Shown here piece by piece: positions 37,084-47,745 of a stretch of 64,000 nt of DNA; the stretch's first letter is position 1; the number at the start of each line of letters is the position of its first letter. The translations under genes were made by a program, and so were the position numbers. Source of the stretch: Mytilus californianus (lineage: Eukaryota > Mollusca > Bivalvia > Mytilida > Mytilidae); NCBI RefSeq assembly GCF_021869535.1, contig NW_026262593.1, positions 66,924,322-66,988,321 on the forward strand. The letters are read 5' to 3'. Below the pieces are notes generated by a model. That model was not told the origin of the DNA. It was given only the letters and a program-made list of their open reading frames with translations, and made no database searches.

Positions 37084-40000
37084 GCGCTCAGTAATCCTTA
37101 ACCCGGACCAGTGCACTCTGTTCAATACTTAACATTTATTGCCCAGTATATTATCTTCCTTTGGATATATAGGGTATATCCGTTTTTTGAGGATTCAAGG
37201 GTTCAAAACTCGATCATATTGTGCTTGGTCATGTATTTTTCTTAGGTTAGGTTCGGCCGTTTTCGATATGTTGTCAATCAATATTCCTTAACCCGGATCT
37301 GTACACTTTATTCAGTACTTAACTATTGTTGCAAATTTCATTTGCTTTAGTAGGATATATAGGATATACATGTTATTAGGGGATTCAAGGTCTAAAAACT
37401 CAATCATATCGTGCTTGGTCAGGTATTTTTTCTTAGGTTATGTTCGGCGATTTTCGATATGTTGTCAATCAATATTCCTTAACCCGGATCTGTACACTTT
37501 ATTCAGTACTTAACTATTGTTGCCCATTTCATTTGCTTTAGTAGGATATATAGGATATACCTGTTATTAGGGTATTCCAGGACTAAAAACTAGATCATAT
37601 CATGCTTGTTCATGTATTTTTTATTTGGTAAGTTCGACCGTTTTCGGTATGTTGGTGCTCAGTAATCCTTAACCCGGATCAGTGCACTCTATTCAATATT
37701 TTACTTTTTTTGCCCAGTATATTAGCTTTCAAGGGATATATACCTGTTTTAAGAGGATTCACGGGTGCAAAACTCGATCATATCGTGCTTAGTCATGTAT
37801 TTTTTCTTAGGTTTGGTTTGGCCGTTTTCGGTATGTTGTCAATCAATAATCCTTAACCCGGATCTGTGCACTTTATTTAGTACTTAACTTTTGTTTATTA
37901 GTCCATTTGCTTTTTTAGGATATATAGGATATACCTGTTTTTAGTGGATTCAAGGGCTAAAAACTCGATTATATCGTGCTTGGTGATGTATTTTTTCTTT
38001 GGTAAGTTCGACCGCTTTCGGTATGTTGGTGCTCAGTAATCCATAACCCAGATCAGTGCAATCTGTTCAATACTTAACTTTGGTTGCCCAGTATATTAGT
38101 TTTCTTGGGATATATAGGATATACTTGTTTTTAGAGGATTCATGGGGTTCAAAACTCTATCATATCGTGCTTGGTCATGTATTTTTTCTTAGGTTATGTT
38201 CGGCCGTTTTCGGTATGTTGTCAATCAATAATTCCTAACCCAGATCTGTGCACTTGATGCAGTACTTAATTTTTGTTGCCCATTCCATTTGCTTTCTTAT
38301 GTTATTCAGGATGTACCTGTTATTAGGGGATTCTAGGACTAAAAACTCGATCATATCGTGATTGGTCATGTATTTTTTCTTTGGTAAGTTTGGTTGCTTT
38401 CGGTATGTTGGCGCTCAGTTATCCTTAACCATGATCAGTGCACTCTGTCCAATAGTTAACTTTTGATGCCCAGTATATTAACTTTCTTGAGATATACAGG
38501 GTATACCTGTTTTTAGAGGATTAAAGGGTTCAAAACTCGATCATATCGTGCTTGGTCATGTATTTTTTCTTAGGTTATGTTCGGCCGTTTTCGGTATGTT
38601 GTCAATCAATAATTCTTAACCCGGATCTGTGCACTTTAGTCACTACGTAACTTTCGTTGCCCATTCCGTTTGCTTTCTTATTTTATTCAGGATGTACCTG
38701 TTATTAGGGGATTCAAGGGCTAAAAACTCGATCATATCGTGCTTGGTCATGTATTTTTTATTTGGTAAGTTCGACCGTTTTCGGTATGTTGGTGCTCAGT
38801 AATCCTTAACCCGGATCAGTGCACTCTATTCAATATTTTACTTTTTTTGCCCAGTATATTAGCTTTCAAGGGATATATACCTGTTTTAAGAGGATTCACG
38901 GGTGCAAAACTCGATCATATCGTGCTTAGTCATGTATTTTTTCTTAGGTTAGGTTCGGCCGTTTTCGGTATGTTGTCAATCAATATTCCTTAACCAGGAT
39001 CTGTGCACTTAATTCAGTACTTAGCTGTTGTTTCTCAGTCCATTTGCTCTCTAAGGATATATAGGATATACCTGTTATTAGTGGATTCAAGGGCTAAAAA
39101 CTCGATTATATCGTGCTTGGTCATGTATTTTCTCTTTGGAAAGTTCGACCGTTTTCGGTATGTTGGTGCTGAGTAATCCTTAACCCAGATCAGTGCACTC
39201 TGTTCAATACTTAACTTTTGTTGCCCAGTATATTAGCTTTCTTGGTATATATAGGGTTTACCTGTTTTTAGGGGATTCACGGGTGCAAAACATCGATCAT
39301 GTCGTGCTTGGTCATATGTATTTTTTCTTAGGTTTGGTTTGGCCGTTTTCGGTATGTTGTCAATCAATAATCCTTAACCCGGATCTGTGCACTTTATTTA
39401 GTACTTAACTTTTGTTTATTAGTCCATTTGCTTTTTTAGGATATATAGGATATACCTGTTTTTAGTGGATTCAAGGGCTAAAAACTCGATTATATCGTGC
39501 TTGGTGATGTATTTTTTCTTTGGTAAGTTCGACCGCTTTCGGTATGTTGGTGCTCAGTAATCCATAACCCAGATCAGTGCAATCTGTTCAATACTTAACT
39601 TTGGTTTCCCAGTATATTAGTTTTCTTGGGATATTTAGGATATACTTGTTTTTAGAGGATTCATGGGGTTCAAAACTCTATCATATCGTGCTTGGTCATG
39701 TATTTTTTCTTAGGTTATGTTCGGCCGTATTCGTTATGTTGTCAATCAATAATTCCTAACCCAGATCTGTGCACTTTATGCAGTACTTAATTTTTGTAGC
39801 CCATTCCATTTGCTTTCTTATGTTATTCAGGATGTACCTGTTATTAGGGGATTCTGGGACTAAAAACTCGATCATATCGTGATTGGTCATGTATTTTTTC
39901 TATGGTAAGTTTGGTTGTTTTCGGTATGTTGGCGCTCAGTTATCCTTAACCCGGATCAGTGCACTCTGTTCAATAGTTAACTTTTGATGCCCAGTATATT

Positions 40001-42606
40001 AACTTTCTTGAGATATATAGGGTATACCTGTTTTTAGAGGATTCAAGGGTTAAAAACTCGATAATATCGTGCTTGGTCATGTATTTTTTCTTAGGTTATG
40101 TTCGGCCGTTTTCGGTATGTTGTCAATCAATAATTCTTAACCAGGATCTGTGCACTTTAGTCACTACGTAACTTTCGTTGCCCATTCCGTTTGCTTTCTT
40201 ATTTTATTCAGGATGTACCTGTTGTTAGGGGATTCTAGGGCTAAAATCTCGATCATATCGTGCTTGGTCATGTATTTTTTCTTTGGTAAGTTCGACCGTT
40301 TTCGGTATGTTGGCTCTCAGTATTCCTCATTCCGGAACAGTGCACTCTATTCAATACTAAAATTTTGTTGCTCAGTATATTAGATGTCTTGAGATATATA
40401 GGGTATACCTGTTTTTAGAGGATTCAAGGGAGCAAAACTCGATCATATCGTGCTTGGTCAGATATTTTTTTCGGTTAGGTTCGGCCGTTTTCGGTATGTT
40501 GTCAATCAATAATCCTTAACCTGGATCTGTGCACTTTATGCAGTGCTTAACGTTTCTTGCCCAGTCCATTTGCTTTCTTATGATATATAGGATATACCTG
40601 TTTTTAGGGGATTCAAGGGCTAAAAACTCGATCATATCGTGCATGGTCATGTATTTTTTCTTTGGTAAGTTTGGCTGTTTCCGGTATGTTGGCGCTCAGT
40701 TATCCTTAACCAGGAACTGTGCACTCTGTTCAATACTTAACTTTTGTTGCCCAGTATATCAGTTTTCTTGGGTTATAAAAAGTTTACCTGTTTTGAGAGG
40801 ATTCAAGGGTTCAAAACTCGATCATGTCGTTATTTGTCATGTATTTACTATTATGTTAGGTTCGGCCGTTTTCGGTATGTTGTCAATCAAGTATCCTTAA
40901 CCCTGATCTGTGCACTTTATTCAGTACTTAACGTTTGTTGCCCAGTCCATTTGCTTTCTTAGGATATATAGGATATACCTGTTATAAGGGGATTCAAGGG
41001 CAAAAAAATCAATCTTATCGTGCTTGGTCATGTATTTTTCCTTTGGTAAGTTTGACCGTTTTCGGTATGTTTGCGCTCAGTTATCATTAACCCGGATCAG
41101 TGCACTTTATTCCGTACTTAACTTCTGCTGCCCTGTCCATTTGCTTTCTTAGGATATATATAGGATATACCTGTTATTAAAGGATTCAAGGGCTGAAAAC
41201 TCGATCACATCACGCTTGGACATGAATTATTTCTTTTGGAATTTTGGCCGTTTTCGATATGTTGGCGCTCAGTTCTCCTTAACCCGGACCAGTGCACTCT
41301 GTTCAATACTTAACATTTATTGCCCAGTATATTCTCTTTCTTGGGATATATAGGGTATATCCGTTTTTAGAGGATTCAAGGGTTCAAAACTCGATCATAT
41401 TGTACTTGGTCATGTATTTTTCTTAGGTTAGGTTCGGCACTTTTCGGTATACTAGTATTGTCAATCAATAATCCCTAAACCGGATCTGTGCCCTTTATTC
41501 AGCACTTACCTTTTGTTGCCTAGTTCATTTGCTTTCTTAAGATATGTAGGACATACCTGTTATTAGAGGGTTCAAGGGCTAAAAACTCGATCATATCGTG
41601 ATTGGTCATATAATTTTTCTTTGGTAAGTTTTGCCGTTTTCGGTATGTTGGCGCTCAGTTATCCTTAACTCGGATCATTGCACTCTGTTCAATACTTAAC
41701 TTTTGTGGCCCAGTATATTAGATTTCTTGGAATATATAGGATATAACTGTTTTTAGATGATTCAAGGTTTCAAAACTCGATCACATCGTGCTTGGTCATG
41801 TATTTTTTCTTTGGTAAGTTGGCCGTTTTCGGTATGTTGGCGCTCAATAATCCTTATTCAGGAACTGTGCACTTTATTCAGTACTTAACTTCTATTGCCC
41901 AGTTGATTTGCCTTCTTAGGATATATAGGATATACCTGTCATTAGGGGATTCAAGAGCTGTAAACTCGATCATATCGTGCTTGGACATGTAATTTTTCTT
42001 TTGGAATTTTGGCGGTTTTCGATATGTTGGCGCTCAGTTATCCTTAACCCAGATCAGTGCACTCTGTTAAATCCTTTACTTTTGTTGCCTTGTCCATTTG
42101 CTTTCTTCACGTATAGAGGATATGCCTGTTATTAGGGTACTAAAGGTCTAAAAACTCGATCATATCGTGCTTGGTCGTGTATTTTTTCTTTGGTAAGTTT
42201 TGCCGTTTTCGGTATGTTGGTGCTCAGTAATCCTTAACCCGGATCAGTGCAGTCTGTTCAATACTAAACTTTTGTGGCCCAGTATATTAGATTTCTTGGG
42301 ATATATAGGGTATACCTGTTTTTAGAGGATTCAAGGGTTGAGAATTCGATCATATCGTGCTTGCCCATGTATTTTTTCTTAGGTTAGGTTCGGCCGTTAT
42401 CGATATGTTGTCAATCAATAATCCTTAATCGGGATCTGTACACTTTATTCAGTAGATAACTTCTACTGTCCATTCCATTTGCTTTCTTATGATATATATA
42501 GAGATTATATACCTGTTATTAAAGGGTTCAAGGGCTAAATACTCGACCATATCGTGCTTGGTCATGTATTTTTTCTTTGGTGAGTTTGACCGTTTTCGGT
42601 ATGTTG
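37084..42606 (+). repeat. HOR block VI (29 monomers, 5523 bp)
   Basis: Order: M1, M2, a second M2-like copy ending as M3 (37465), M4/M6 (37655), M7-M11, M4-M15, M16/M17 hybrid (41073), M18-M24. The M16/M17 fusion removes one monomer relative to the 30-mer. The M4/M6 join is at the same place as in block II, so these two HORs probably share that ancestral rearrangement. Confidence 0.87.
41073..41264 (+). repeat. Hybrid monomer M16/M17
   Basis: M16 head (agttatcattaacccgg) switches at gtgcact to M17 (ttattccgtacttaac). It removes one monomer and accounts for the 29-monomer length of block VI. Confidence 0.87.
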
Positions 42607-42797
42607 GCGCTCAGTAATCCTTAACCCGGACCAGTGCACTCTGTTCAATACTTAACATTTATTGCCCAGTATATTATCTTTCTTGGGATATATAGGGTAT
42701 ATCCGTTTTTTGAGGATTCAAGGGTTCAAAACTCGATCATATTGTGCTTGGTCATGTATTTTTTCTTAGGTTAGGTTCAGCCGTTTTCGATATGTTG
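42607..42797 (+). repeat. Monomer type M1 (class A)
   Basis: Diagnostic features: cccggaccagtgc, aacatttattgcccag, tatatccgttttttgagg, catattgtgcttgg, and the tail ggttcagccgttttcgat. 191 bp. It marks HOR starts at 30, 11184, 27163, 37084, 42607, 48323, 54037 and 59758. Confidence 0.9.
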
Positions 42798-42988
42798 TCA
42801 ATCAATATTCCTTAACCCGGATCTGTACACTTTATTCAGTACTTAACTATTGTTGCCCATTTCATTTGCTTTATTAGGATATATAGGATATACATGTTAT
42901 TAGGGGATTCAAGGTCTAAAAACTCAATCATATCGTGCTTGGTCAGGTATTTTTTCTTAGGTTATGTTCGGCGATTTTCGGTATGTTG
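42798..42988 (+). repeat. Monomer type M2 (class B head, A-like tail)
   Basis: Diagnostic features: tcaatcaatattcc, gatctgtacact, aactattgttgccc, tacatgttattagg. Its tail cttaggttatgttcggcg is A-type, so another B head (M3) follows. This is a fixed B-to-A chimera and explains the B-B adjacency in the HOR. Confidence 0.88.
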
Positions 42989-43178
42989 TCAGTCAATTTT
43001 CCTTAACCCGGATCTGTGCAATTTATTCAGTGCTTAACTTTTGTTGCCGAATCCATTTGCTGTCTTAGGATATATAGGATATACCTGTTATTAGGGTATT
43101 CCAGGGCTAAAAACTAGATCATATCATGCTTGTTCATGTATTTTTTATTTGGTAAGTTCGACCGTTTTCGGTATGTTG
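42989..43178 (+). repeat. Monomer type M3 (class B)
   Basis: Diagnostic features: tcagtcaattttcc, gttgccgaatccatttgc, ttagggtattccaggg, aaactagatcatatcatgc and the tail tttttatttggtaag. 190 bp. Confidence 0.9.
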
Positions 43179-43362
43179 GTGCTCAGTAATCCTTAACCCG
43201 GATCAGTGCACTCTATTCAATATTTTACTTTTTTTGCCCAGTATATTAGCTTTCAAGGGATATATACCTGTTTTAAGAGGATTCACGGGTGCAAAACTCG
43301 ATCATATCGTGCTTAGTCATGTATTTTTTCTTAGGTTAGGTTCGGCCGTTTTCGGTATGTTG
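43179..43362 (+). repeat. Monomer type M4 (class A, short form), first copy in HOR
   Basis: At 184 bp it is shorter than other A monomers because the cttgggatatatagggt region is reduced to caagggatatatacctg. Other marks: ctattcaatattttac and attcacgggtgcaaaac. Confidence 0.9.
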
Positions 43363-43552
43363 TCAATCAATATTCCTTAACCAGGATCTGTGCACTTAAT
43401 TCAGTACTTAGCTGTTGTTTCTCAGTCCATTTGCTCTCTAAGGATATATAGGATATACCTGTTATTAGTGGATTCAAGGGCTAAAAACTCGATTATATCG
43501 TGCTTGGTGATGTATTTTTTCTTTGGTAAGTTCGACCACTTTCGGTATGTTG
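43363..43552 (+). repeat. Hybrid monomer M5/M7
   Basis: The head and body are M5 (cttaattcagtacttagc, tgtttctcagtcc, tctctaagg), but the tail is M7 (gcttggtgatg, ttcgaccactttcgg). Because the crossover lies at the same relative position in both types, monomer length stays 190 bp. The join removes M6 plus one further monomer's worth of sequence and is shared with block VIII. Confidence 0.87.
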
Positions 43553-43744
43553 GTGCTCAGTAATCCATAACCCAGATCAGTGCAATCTGTTCAATACTTA
43601 ACTTTGGTTGCCCAGTATATTAGTTTTCTTGGGATATATAGGATATACTTGTTTTTAGAGGATTCATGGTGTTCAAAACTCTATCATATCGTGCTTGGTC
43701 ATGTATTTTTTCTTAGGTTATGTTCGGCCGTTTTCGTTATGTTG
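43553..43744 (+). repeat. Monomer type M8 (class A), first copy in HOR
   Basis: Diagnostic features: agtaatccataaccc, gtgcaatctgttc, actttggttgccc, ggattcatgg, aactctatcatatcg and the tail ttttcgttatgttg. 192 bp. Most copies contain a 60-codon open frame that has no sign of being a gene. Confidence 0.9.
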
Positions 43745-43934
43745 TCAATCAATAATTCCTAACCCAGATCTGTGCACTTTATGCAGTACTTAATTTTTGT
43801 TGCCCATTCCATTTGCTTTCTTATGTTATTCAGGATGTACCTGTTATTAGGGGATTCTAGGACTAAAAACTCGATCATATCGTGATTGGTCATGTATTTT
43901 TTCTTTGGTAAGTTTGGTTGTTTTCGGTATGTTG
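43745..43934 (+). repeat. Monomer type M9 (class B), first copy in HOR
   Basis: Diagnostic features: taattcctaacccag, ctttatgcagtacttaa, cttatgttattcaggatg, ttctaggactaaaaac and gtgattggtcatg. The usual gatatatagg box is replaced by gttattcagg. Confidence 0.9.
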
Positions 43935-44125
43935 GCGCTCAGTTATCCTTAACCCGGATCAGTGCACTCTGTTCATTAGTTAACTTTTGATGCCCAGTAT
44001 ATTAACTTTCTTGAGATATACAGGGTATACCTGTTTTTAGAGGATTCAAGGGTTCAAAACTCGATCATATCGTGCTTGGTCATGTATTTTTTCTTAGGTT
44101 ATGTTCGGCCGTTTTCGGTATGTTG
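43935..44125 (+). repeat. Monomer type M10 (class A), first copy in HOR
   Basis: Diagnostic features: gcgctcagttatcc, agttaacttttgatgccc, attaactttcttgagat and the tail cttaggttatgttcgg. This copy reads gttcattagttaac where others read gttcaatagttaac. Confidence 0.9.
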
Positions 44126-44315
44126 TCAATCAATAATTCTTAACCAGGATCTGTACACTTTAGTCACTACGTAACTTTCGTTGCCCATTCCGTTTGCTTT
44201 CTTATTTTATTCAGGATGTACCTGTTATTAGGGGATTCTAGGGCTAAAAACTCGATCATATCGTGCTTGGTCATGTATTTTTTATTTGGTAAGTTCGACC
44301 GTTTTCGGTATGTTG
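44126..44315 (+). repeat. Monomer type M11 (class B), first copy in HOR
   Basis: Diagnostic features: taattcttaacc, ctttagtcactacgtaac, tttcgttgcccattccg and cttattttattcagg. The tail reads tttttatttggtaag, which leads into M4; copies leading into M12 read tttttctttggtaag. Confidence 0.9.
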
Positions 44316-44499
44316 GTGCTCAGTAATCCTTAACCCGGATCAGTGCACTCTATTCAATATTTTACTTTTTTTGCCCAGTATATTAGCTTTCAAGGGATAT
44401 ATACCTGTTTTAAGAGGATTCACGGGTGCAAAACTCGATCATATCGTGCTTAGTCATGTATTTTTTCTTAGGTTAGGTTCGGCCGTTTTCGGTATGTTG
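44316..44499 (+). repeat. Monomer type M4, second copy in HOR
   Basis: 184 bp with the same ctattcaatattttac and caagggatatatacctg marks as 43179. It opens the second, complete M4-M11 block. Confidence 0.9.
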
Positions 44500-44689
44500 T
44501 CAATCAATATTCCTTAACCAGGATCTGTGCACTTAATTCAGTACTTAGCTGTTGTTTCTCAGTCCATTTGCTCTCTAAGGATATATAGGATATACCTGTT
44601 ATTAGTGGATTCAAGGGCTAAAAACTCGATTATATCGTGCTTGGTCATGTATTTTCTCTTTGGTAAGTTCGAACGTTTTCGGTATGTTG
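44500..44689 (+). repeat. Monomer type M5 (class B), complete copy
   Basis: Diagnostic features: tattccttaaccagg, cttaattcagtacttagc, tgtttctcagtcc, gctctctaagg, ttattagtggattc, ctcgattatatcg and the tail gtattttctctttgg. 190 bp. Confidence 0.9.
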
Positions 44690-44886
44690 GTGCTGAGTAA
44701 TCCTTAACCCAGATCAGTGCACTCTGTTCAATACTTAACTTTTGTTGCCCAGTATATTAGCTTTCTTGGTATATATATATAGGGTTTACCTGTTTTTAGG
44801 GGATTCACGGGTGCAAAACTCGATCATGTCGTGCTTGGTCATATGTATTTTTTCTTAGGTTTGGTTTGGCCGTTTTCGGTATGTTG
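44690..44886 (+). repeat. Monomer type M6 (class A)
   Basis: Diagnostic features: gtgctgagtaatcc, tagggtttacctg, attcacgggtgc, catgtcgtgc, gtcatatgtatttt and the tail aggtttggtttggcc. This copy is 197 bp because tatatatatatagg is extended by TA units; other copies are 193-195 bp. Confidence 0.9.
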
Positions 44887-45076
44887 TCAATCAATAATCC
44901 TTAACCCGGATCTGTGCACTTTATTTAGTACTTAACTTTTGTTTATTAGTCCATTTGCTTTTTTAGGATATATAGGATATACCTGTTTTTAGTGGATTCA
45001 AGGGCTAAAAACTCGATTATATCGTGCTTGGTGATGTATTTTTTCTTTGGTAAGTTCGACCGCTTTCGGTATGTTG
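44887..45076 (+). repeat. Monomer type M7 (class B)
   Basis: Diagnostic features: ctttatttagtacttaac, tttgtttattagtcc, tgcttttttaggat and the tail gaccgctttcgg. The pre-tail reads cttggtgatg here and cttgttgatg in the left part of the window. Confidence 0.9.
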
Positions 45077-45268
45077 GTGCTCAGTAATCCATAACCCAGA
45101 TCAGTGCAATCTGTTCAATACTTAACTTTGGTTGCCCAGTATATTAGTTTTCTTGGGATATATAGGATATACTTGTTTTTAGAGGATTCATGGGGTTCAA
45201 AACTCTATCATATCGTGCTTGGTCATGTATTTTTTCTTAGGTTATGTTCGGCCGTTTTCGTTATGTTG
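45077..45268 (+). repeat. Monomer type M8, second copy in HOR
   Basis: Same marks as 43553 (agtaatccataaccc, actttggttgccc, ttttcgttatgttg). 192 bp. Confidence 0.9.
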
Positions 45269-45457
45269 TCAATCAATAATTCCTAACCCAGATCTGTGCA
45301 CTTTATGCAGTACTTAATTTTGTTGCCCATTCCATTTGCTTTCTTATATTATTCAGGATGTACCTGTTATTAGGGGATTCTAGGACTAAAAACTCGATCA
45401 TATCGTGATTGGTCATGTATTTTTTCTTTGGTAAGTTTGGTTGTTTTCGGTATGTTG
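45269..45457 (+). repeat. Monomer type M9, second copy in HOR
   Basis: Same marks as 43745; 189 bp here because one T is missing in acttaattttgttgcc. It also reads cttatattattcagg instead of cttatgttattcagg. Confidence 0.9.
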
Positions 45458-45648
45458 GCGCTCAGTTATCCTTAACCCGGATCAGTGCACTCTGTTCAAT
45501 AGTTAACTTTTGATGCCCAGTATATTAACTTTCTTGAGATATATAGGGTATACCTGTTTTTAGAGGATTCAAGGGTTAAAAACTCGATCATATCGTGCTT
45601 GGTCATGTATTTTTTCTTAGGTTATGTTCGGCCGTTTTCGGTATGTTG
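45458..45648 (+). repeat. Monomer type M10, second copy in HOR
   Basis: Same head as 43935, but the body reads caagggttaaaaactcg rather than caagggttcaaaactcg. That variant consistently marks the M10 copy that precedes M11 and M12. Confidence 0.9.
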
Positions 45649-45838
45649 TCAATCAATAATTCTTAACCAGGATCTGTGCACTTTAGTCACTACGTAACTT
45701 TCGTTGCCCATTCCGTTTGCTTTCTCATTTTATTCAGGATGTACCTGTTATTAGGGGATTCTAGGGCTAAAAACTCGATCATATCGTGCTTGGTCATGTA
45801 TTTTTTCTTTGGTAAGTTCGACCGTTTTCGGTATGTTG
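45649..45838 (+). repeat. Monomer type M11, second copy in HOR
   Basis: Same as 44126 but with the tail tttttctttggtaag, leading into M12 instead of M4. This copy reads gctttctcattttattc. Confidence 0.9.
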
Positions 45839-46026
45839 GCTCTCAGTAATCCTCATTCCGGATCAGTGCACTCTATTCAATACTAAAATTTTGTTGCTCA
45901 GTATATTAGATGTCTTGAGATATATAGGGTATACCTGTTTTAGAGGATTCAAGGGAGCAAAACTCGATCATATCGTGCTTGGTCAGATATTTTTTTCGGT
46001 TAGGTTCGGCCGTTTTCGGTATGTTG
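45839..46026 (+). repeat. Monomer type M12 (class A)
   Basis: Diagnostic features: gctctcagtaatcctcattc, actaaaattttgttgctc, ttagatgtcttgagat, gggagcaaaac and the tail gtcagatatttttttcgg. It is 188 bp here; the usual cttag before gttagg is missing. Confidence 0.9.
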
Positions 46027-46216
46027 TCAATCAATAATCCTTAACCTGGATCTGTGCACTTTATGCAGTGCTTAACGTTTGTTGCCCAGTCCATTTGCTT
46101 TCTTATGATATATAGGATATACCTGTTTTTAGAGGATTCAAGGGCTAAAAACTCGATCATATCGTGCATGGTCATGTATTTTTTCTTTGGTAAGTTTTGC
46201 TGTTTCCGGTATGTTG
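46027..46216 (+). repeat. Monomer type M13 (class B)
   Basis: Diagnostic features: aacctggatctg, atgcagtgcttaacg, cttatgatatatagg, gtgcatggtcatg and the tail gctgtttccggtatg. Together with M14 it can be read open for 123 codons, but this is a chance property of the two monomers. Confidence 0.9.
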
Positions 46217-46407
46217 GCGCTCAGTTATCCTTAACCAGGAACTGTGCACTCTTTTCAATACTTAACTTTTGTTGCCCAGTATATCAGTTTTCTTGGGTTA
46301 TAAAGAGTTTACCTGTTTTTAGAGGATTCAAGGGTTCAAAACTCGATCATGTCGTTCTTTGTCATGTATTTACTCTTATGTTAGGTTCGGCCGTTTTCGG
46401 TATGTTG
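46217..46407 (+). repeat. Monomer type M14 (class A)
   Basis: Diagnostic features: aaccaggaactgtgc, cagtatatcagttttc, gggttataaagagtttacc, catgtcgttctttgtc and the tail gtatttactcttatg. 191 bp. Confidence 0.9.
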
Positions 46408-46597
46408 TCAATCAAGTATCCTTAACCCTGATCTGTGCACTTTATTCAGTACTTAACGTTTGTTGCCCAGTCCATTTGCTTTCTTAGGATATATAGGATA
46501 TACCTGTTATAAGGGGATTCAAGGGCAAAAAACTCAATCTTATCGTGCTTGGTCATGTATTTTTTCTTTGGTAAGTTTGACCGTTTTCGGTATGTTT
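46408..46597 (+). repeat. Monomer type M15 (class B)
   Basis: Diagnostic features: tcaatcaagtatcc, aaccctgatctg, gttataaggggattc, gcaaaaaactcaatctt. It ends tatgttt rather than tatgttg. 190 bp. Confidence 0.9.
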
Positions 46598-46788
46598 GCG
46601 CTCAGTTATCATTAACCCGGATCAGTGCACTCTGTTCAGTATTAAACGTTTGTTGCCTAGTATATTAGCTTTCTTGGGATATATGGGGTATACCTGTTTT
46701 TAGAGAATTCAAGGGTTCAAAACACGATCATATCGTGCTTGGTCATGTATTTTTTCTTATGTTAGGTTCGGCCGTTTTCGTTATGTTG
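46598..46788 (+). repeat. Monomer type M16 (class A)
   Basis: Diagnostic features: agttatcattaaccc, gttcagtattaaacg, gcctagtatattag, agagaattcaaggg, and aacacgatcatatcgtg, in which the conserved box becomes a longer inverted repeat. 191 bp. Confidence 0.9.
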
Positions 46789-46980
46789 TCAATCAATAAT
46801 CCTTAACCCGGATCTGTGCACTTTATTCCCTACTTAACTTCTGCTGCCCTGTCCATTTGCTTTCTTAGGATATATATAGGATATACCTGTTATTAAAGGA
46901 TTCAAGGGCTGAAAACTCGATCACATCGTGCTTGGACATGTATTATTTCTTTTGGAATTTTGGCCGTTTTCGATATGTTG
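46789..46980 (+). repeat. Monomer type M17 (class B)
   Basis: Diagnostic features: cttaacttctgctgccc, ttattaaaggattc, gggctgaaaactcg, atcacatcgtgc, tggacatgtattattt and the tail ttttggaattttggcc. 192 bp. Confidence 0.9.
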
Positions 46981-47176
46981 GCGCTCAGTTCTCCTTAACC
47001 CGGACCAGTGCACTCTGTTCAATACTTAACATTTATTGCCCAGTATATTATCTTTCTTGGGATATATAGGGTATATCCGTTTTTAGAGGATTCAAGGGTT
47101 CAAAACTCGATCATATTGTACTTGGTCATGTATTTTTCTTAGGTTAGGTTCGGCCCTTTTCGGTATACTAGTATTG
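46981..47176 (+). repeat. Monomer type M18 (class A, 6-bp insertion)
   Basis: Diagnostic features: agttctccttaaccc, attgtacttggtcatg, ggcccttttcgg, and an end reading tatactagtattg instead of tatgttg. The insertion explains its 196 bp and creates ACTAGT, the one HOR-frequency landmark I could place in every block. Confidence 0.9.
47167..47172. other. HOR landmark ACTAGT in M18 (example)
   Basis: I found this hexamer only in M18. Starts of all copies: 10028, 15719, 21816, 26009, 30585, 31540, 34980, 35935, 41451, 47167, 52881, 58597 and 63940. The spacing gives an internal map of HOR lengths. Confidence 0.85.
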
Positions 47177-47366
47177 TCAATCAATAATCCCTAAACCGGA
47201 TCTGTGCCCTTTATTCAGCACTTACCTTTTGTTGCCTAGTTCATTTGCTTTCTTAAGATATGTAGGACATTCCTGTTATTAGAGGGTTCAAGGGCTAAAA
47301 ACTCGATCATATCGTGATTGGTCATGTAATTTTTCTTTGGTAAGTTTTGCCGTTTTCGGTATGTTG
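47177..47366 (+). repeat. Monomer type M19 (class B)
   Basis: Diagnostic features: taatccctaaaccgg, ctgtgccctttattc, agcacttacc, ttaagatatgtaggacat, ttagagggttcaagg and the tail taagttttgccg. Confidence 0.9.
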
Positions 47367-47555
47367 GCGCTCAGTTATCCTTAACCCGGATCATTGCACT
47401 CTGTTCAATACTTAACTTTTGTGGCCCAGTATATTAGATTTCTTGGGATATATAGGATATAACTGTTTTTAGATGATTCAAGGTTTCAAAACTCGATCAC
47501 ATCGTGCTTGGTCATGTATTTTTTCTTTGGTAAGATGGCTGTTTTCGGTATGTTG
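47367..47555 (+). repeat. Monomer type M20 (class A head, B tail)
   Basis: Diagnostic features: cccggatcattgc, ttttgtggcccag, aggatataactg, agatgattcaaggtttc. The tail tttctttggtaag is B-type, so an A-like head follows. 189 bp. Confidence 0.88.
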
Positions 47556-47745
47556 GCGCTCAGTAATCCTTATTCAGGAACTGTGCACTTTATTCAGTAC
47601 TTAACTTCTATTGCCCAGTCGATTTGCCTTCTTAGGATATATAGGATATACCTGTCATTAGGGGATTCAAGAGCTGTAAACTCGATCATATCGTGCTTGG
47701 ACATGTAATTTTTCTTTTGGAATTTTGGCGGTTTTCGATATGTTG
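47556..47745 (+). repeat. Monomer type M21 (A head on B body)
   Basis: The head gcgctcagtaatcc is A-type; the body is B-type (ctttattcagtactt, gcccagtcgatttgcc). Other marks: ccttattcaggaactg, gtcattagggg, gagctgtaaactcg, ttttggaattttggcgg. Confidence 0.88.

Larger units (their letters stand above)
43179..45838 (+). repeat. Internal duplication of the M4-M11 block within the HOR
   Basis: The M4-to-M11 order occurs twice: 43179-44315 (6 monomers, because M5/M7 replaces M5, M6 and M7) and 44316-45838 (8 monomers). The two copies are distinguishable by the M11 tail and by the ggttc versus gtta variant in M10, so the duplication predates the divergence of the HOR copies seen here. Confidence 0.87.
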
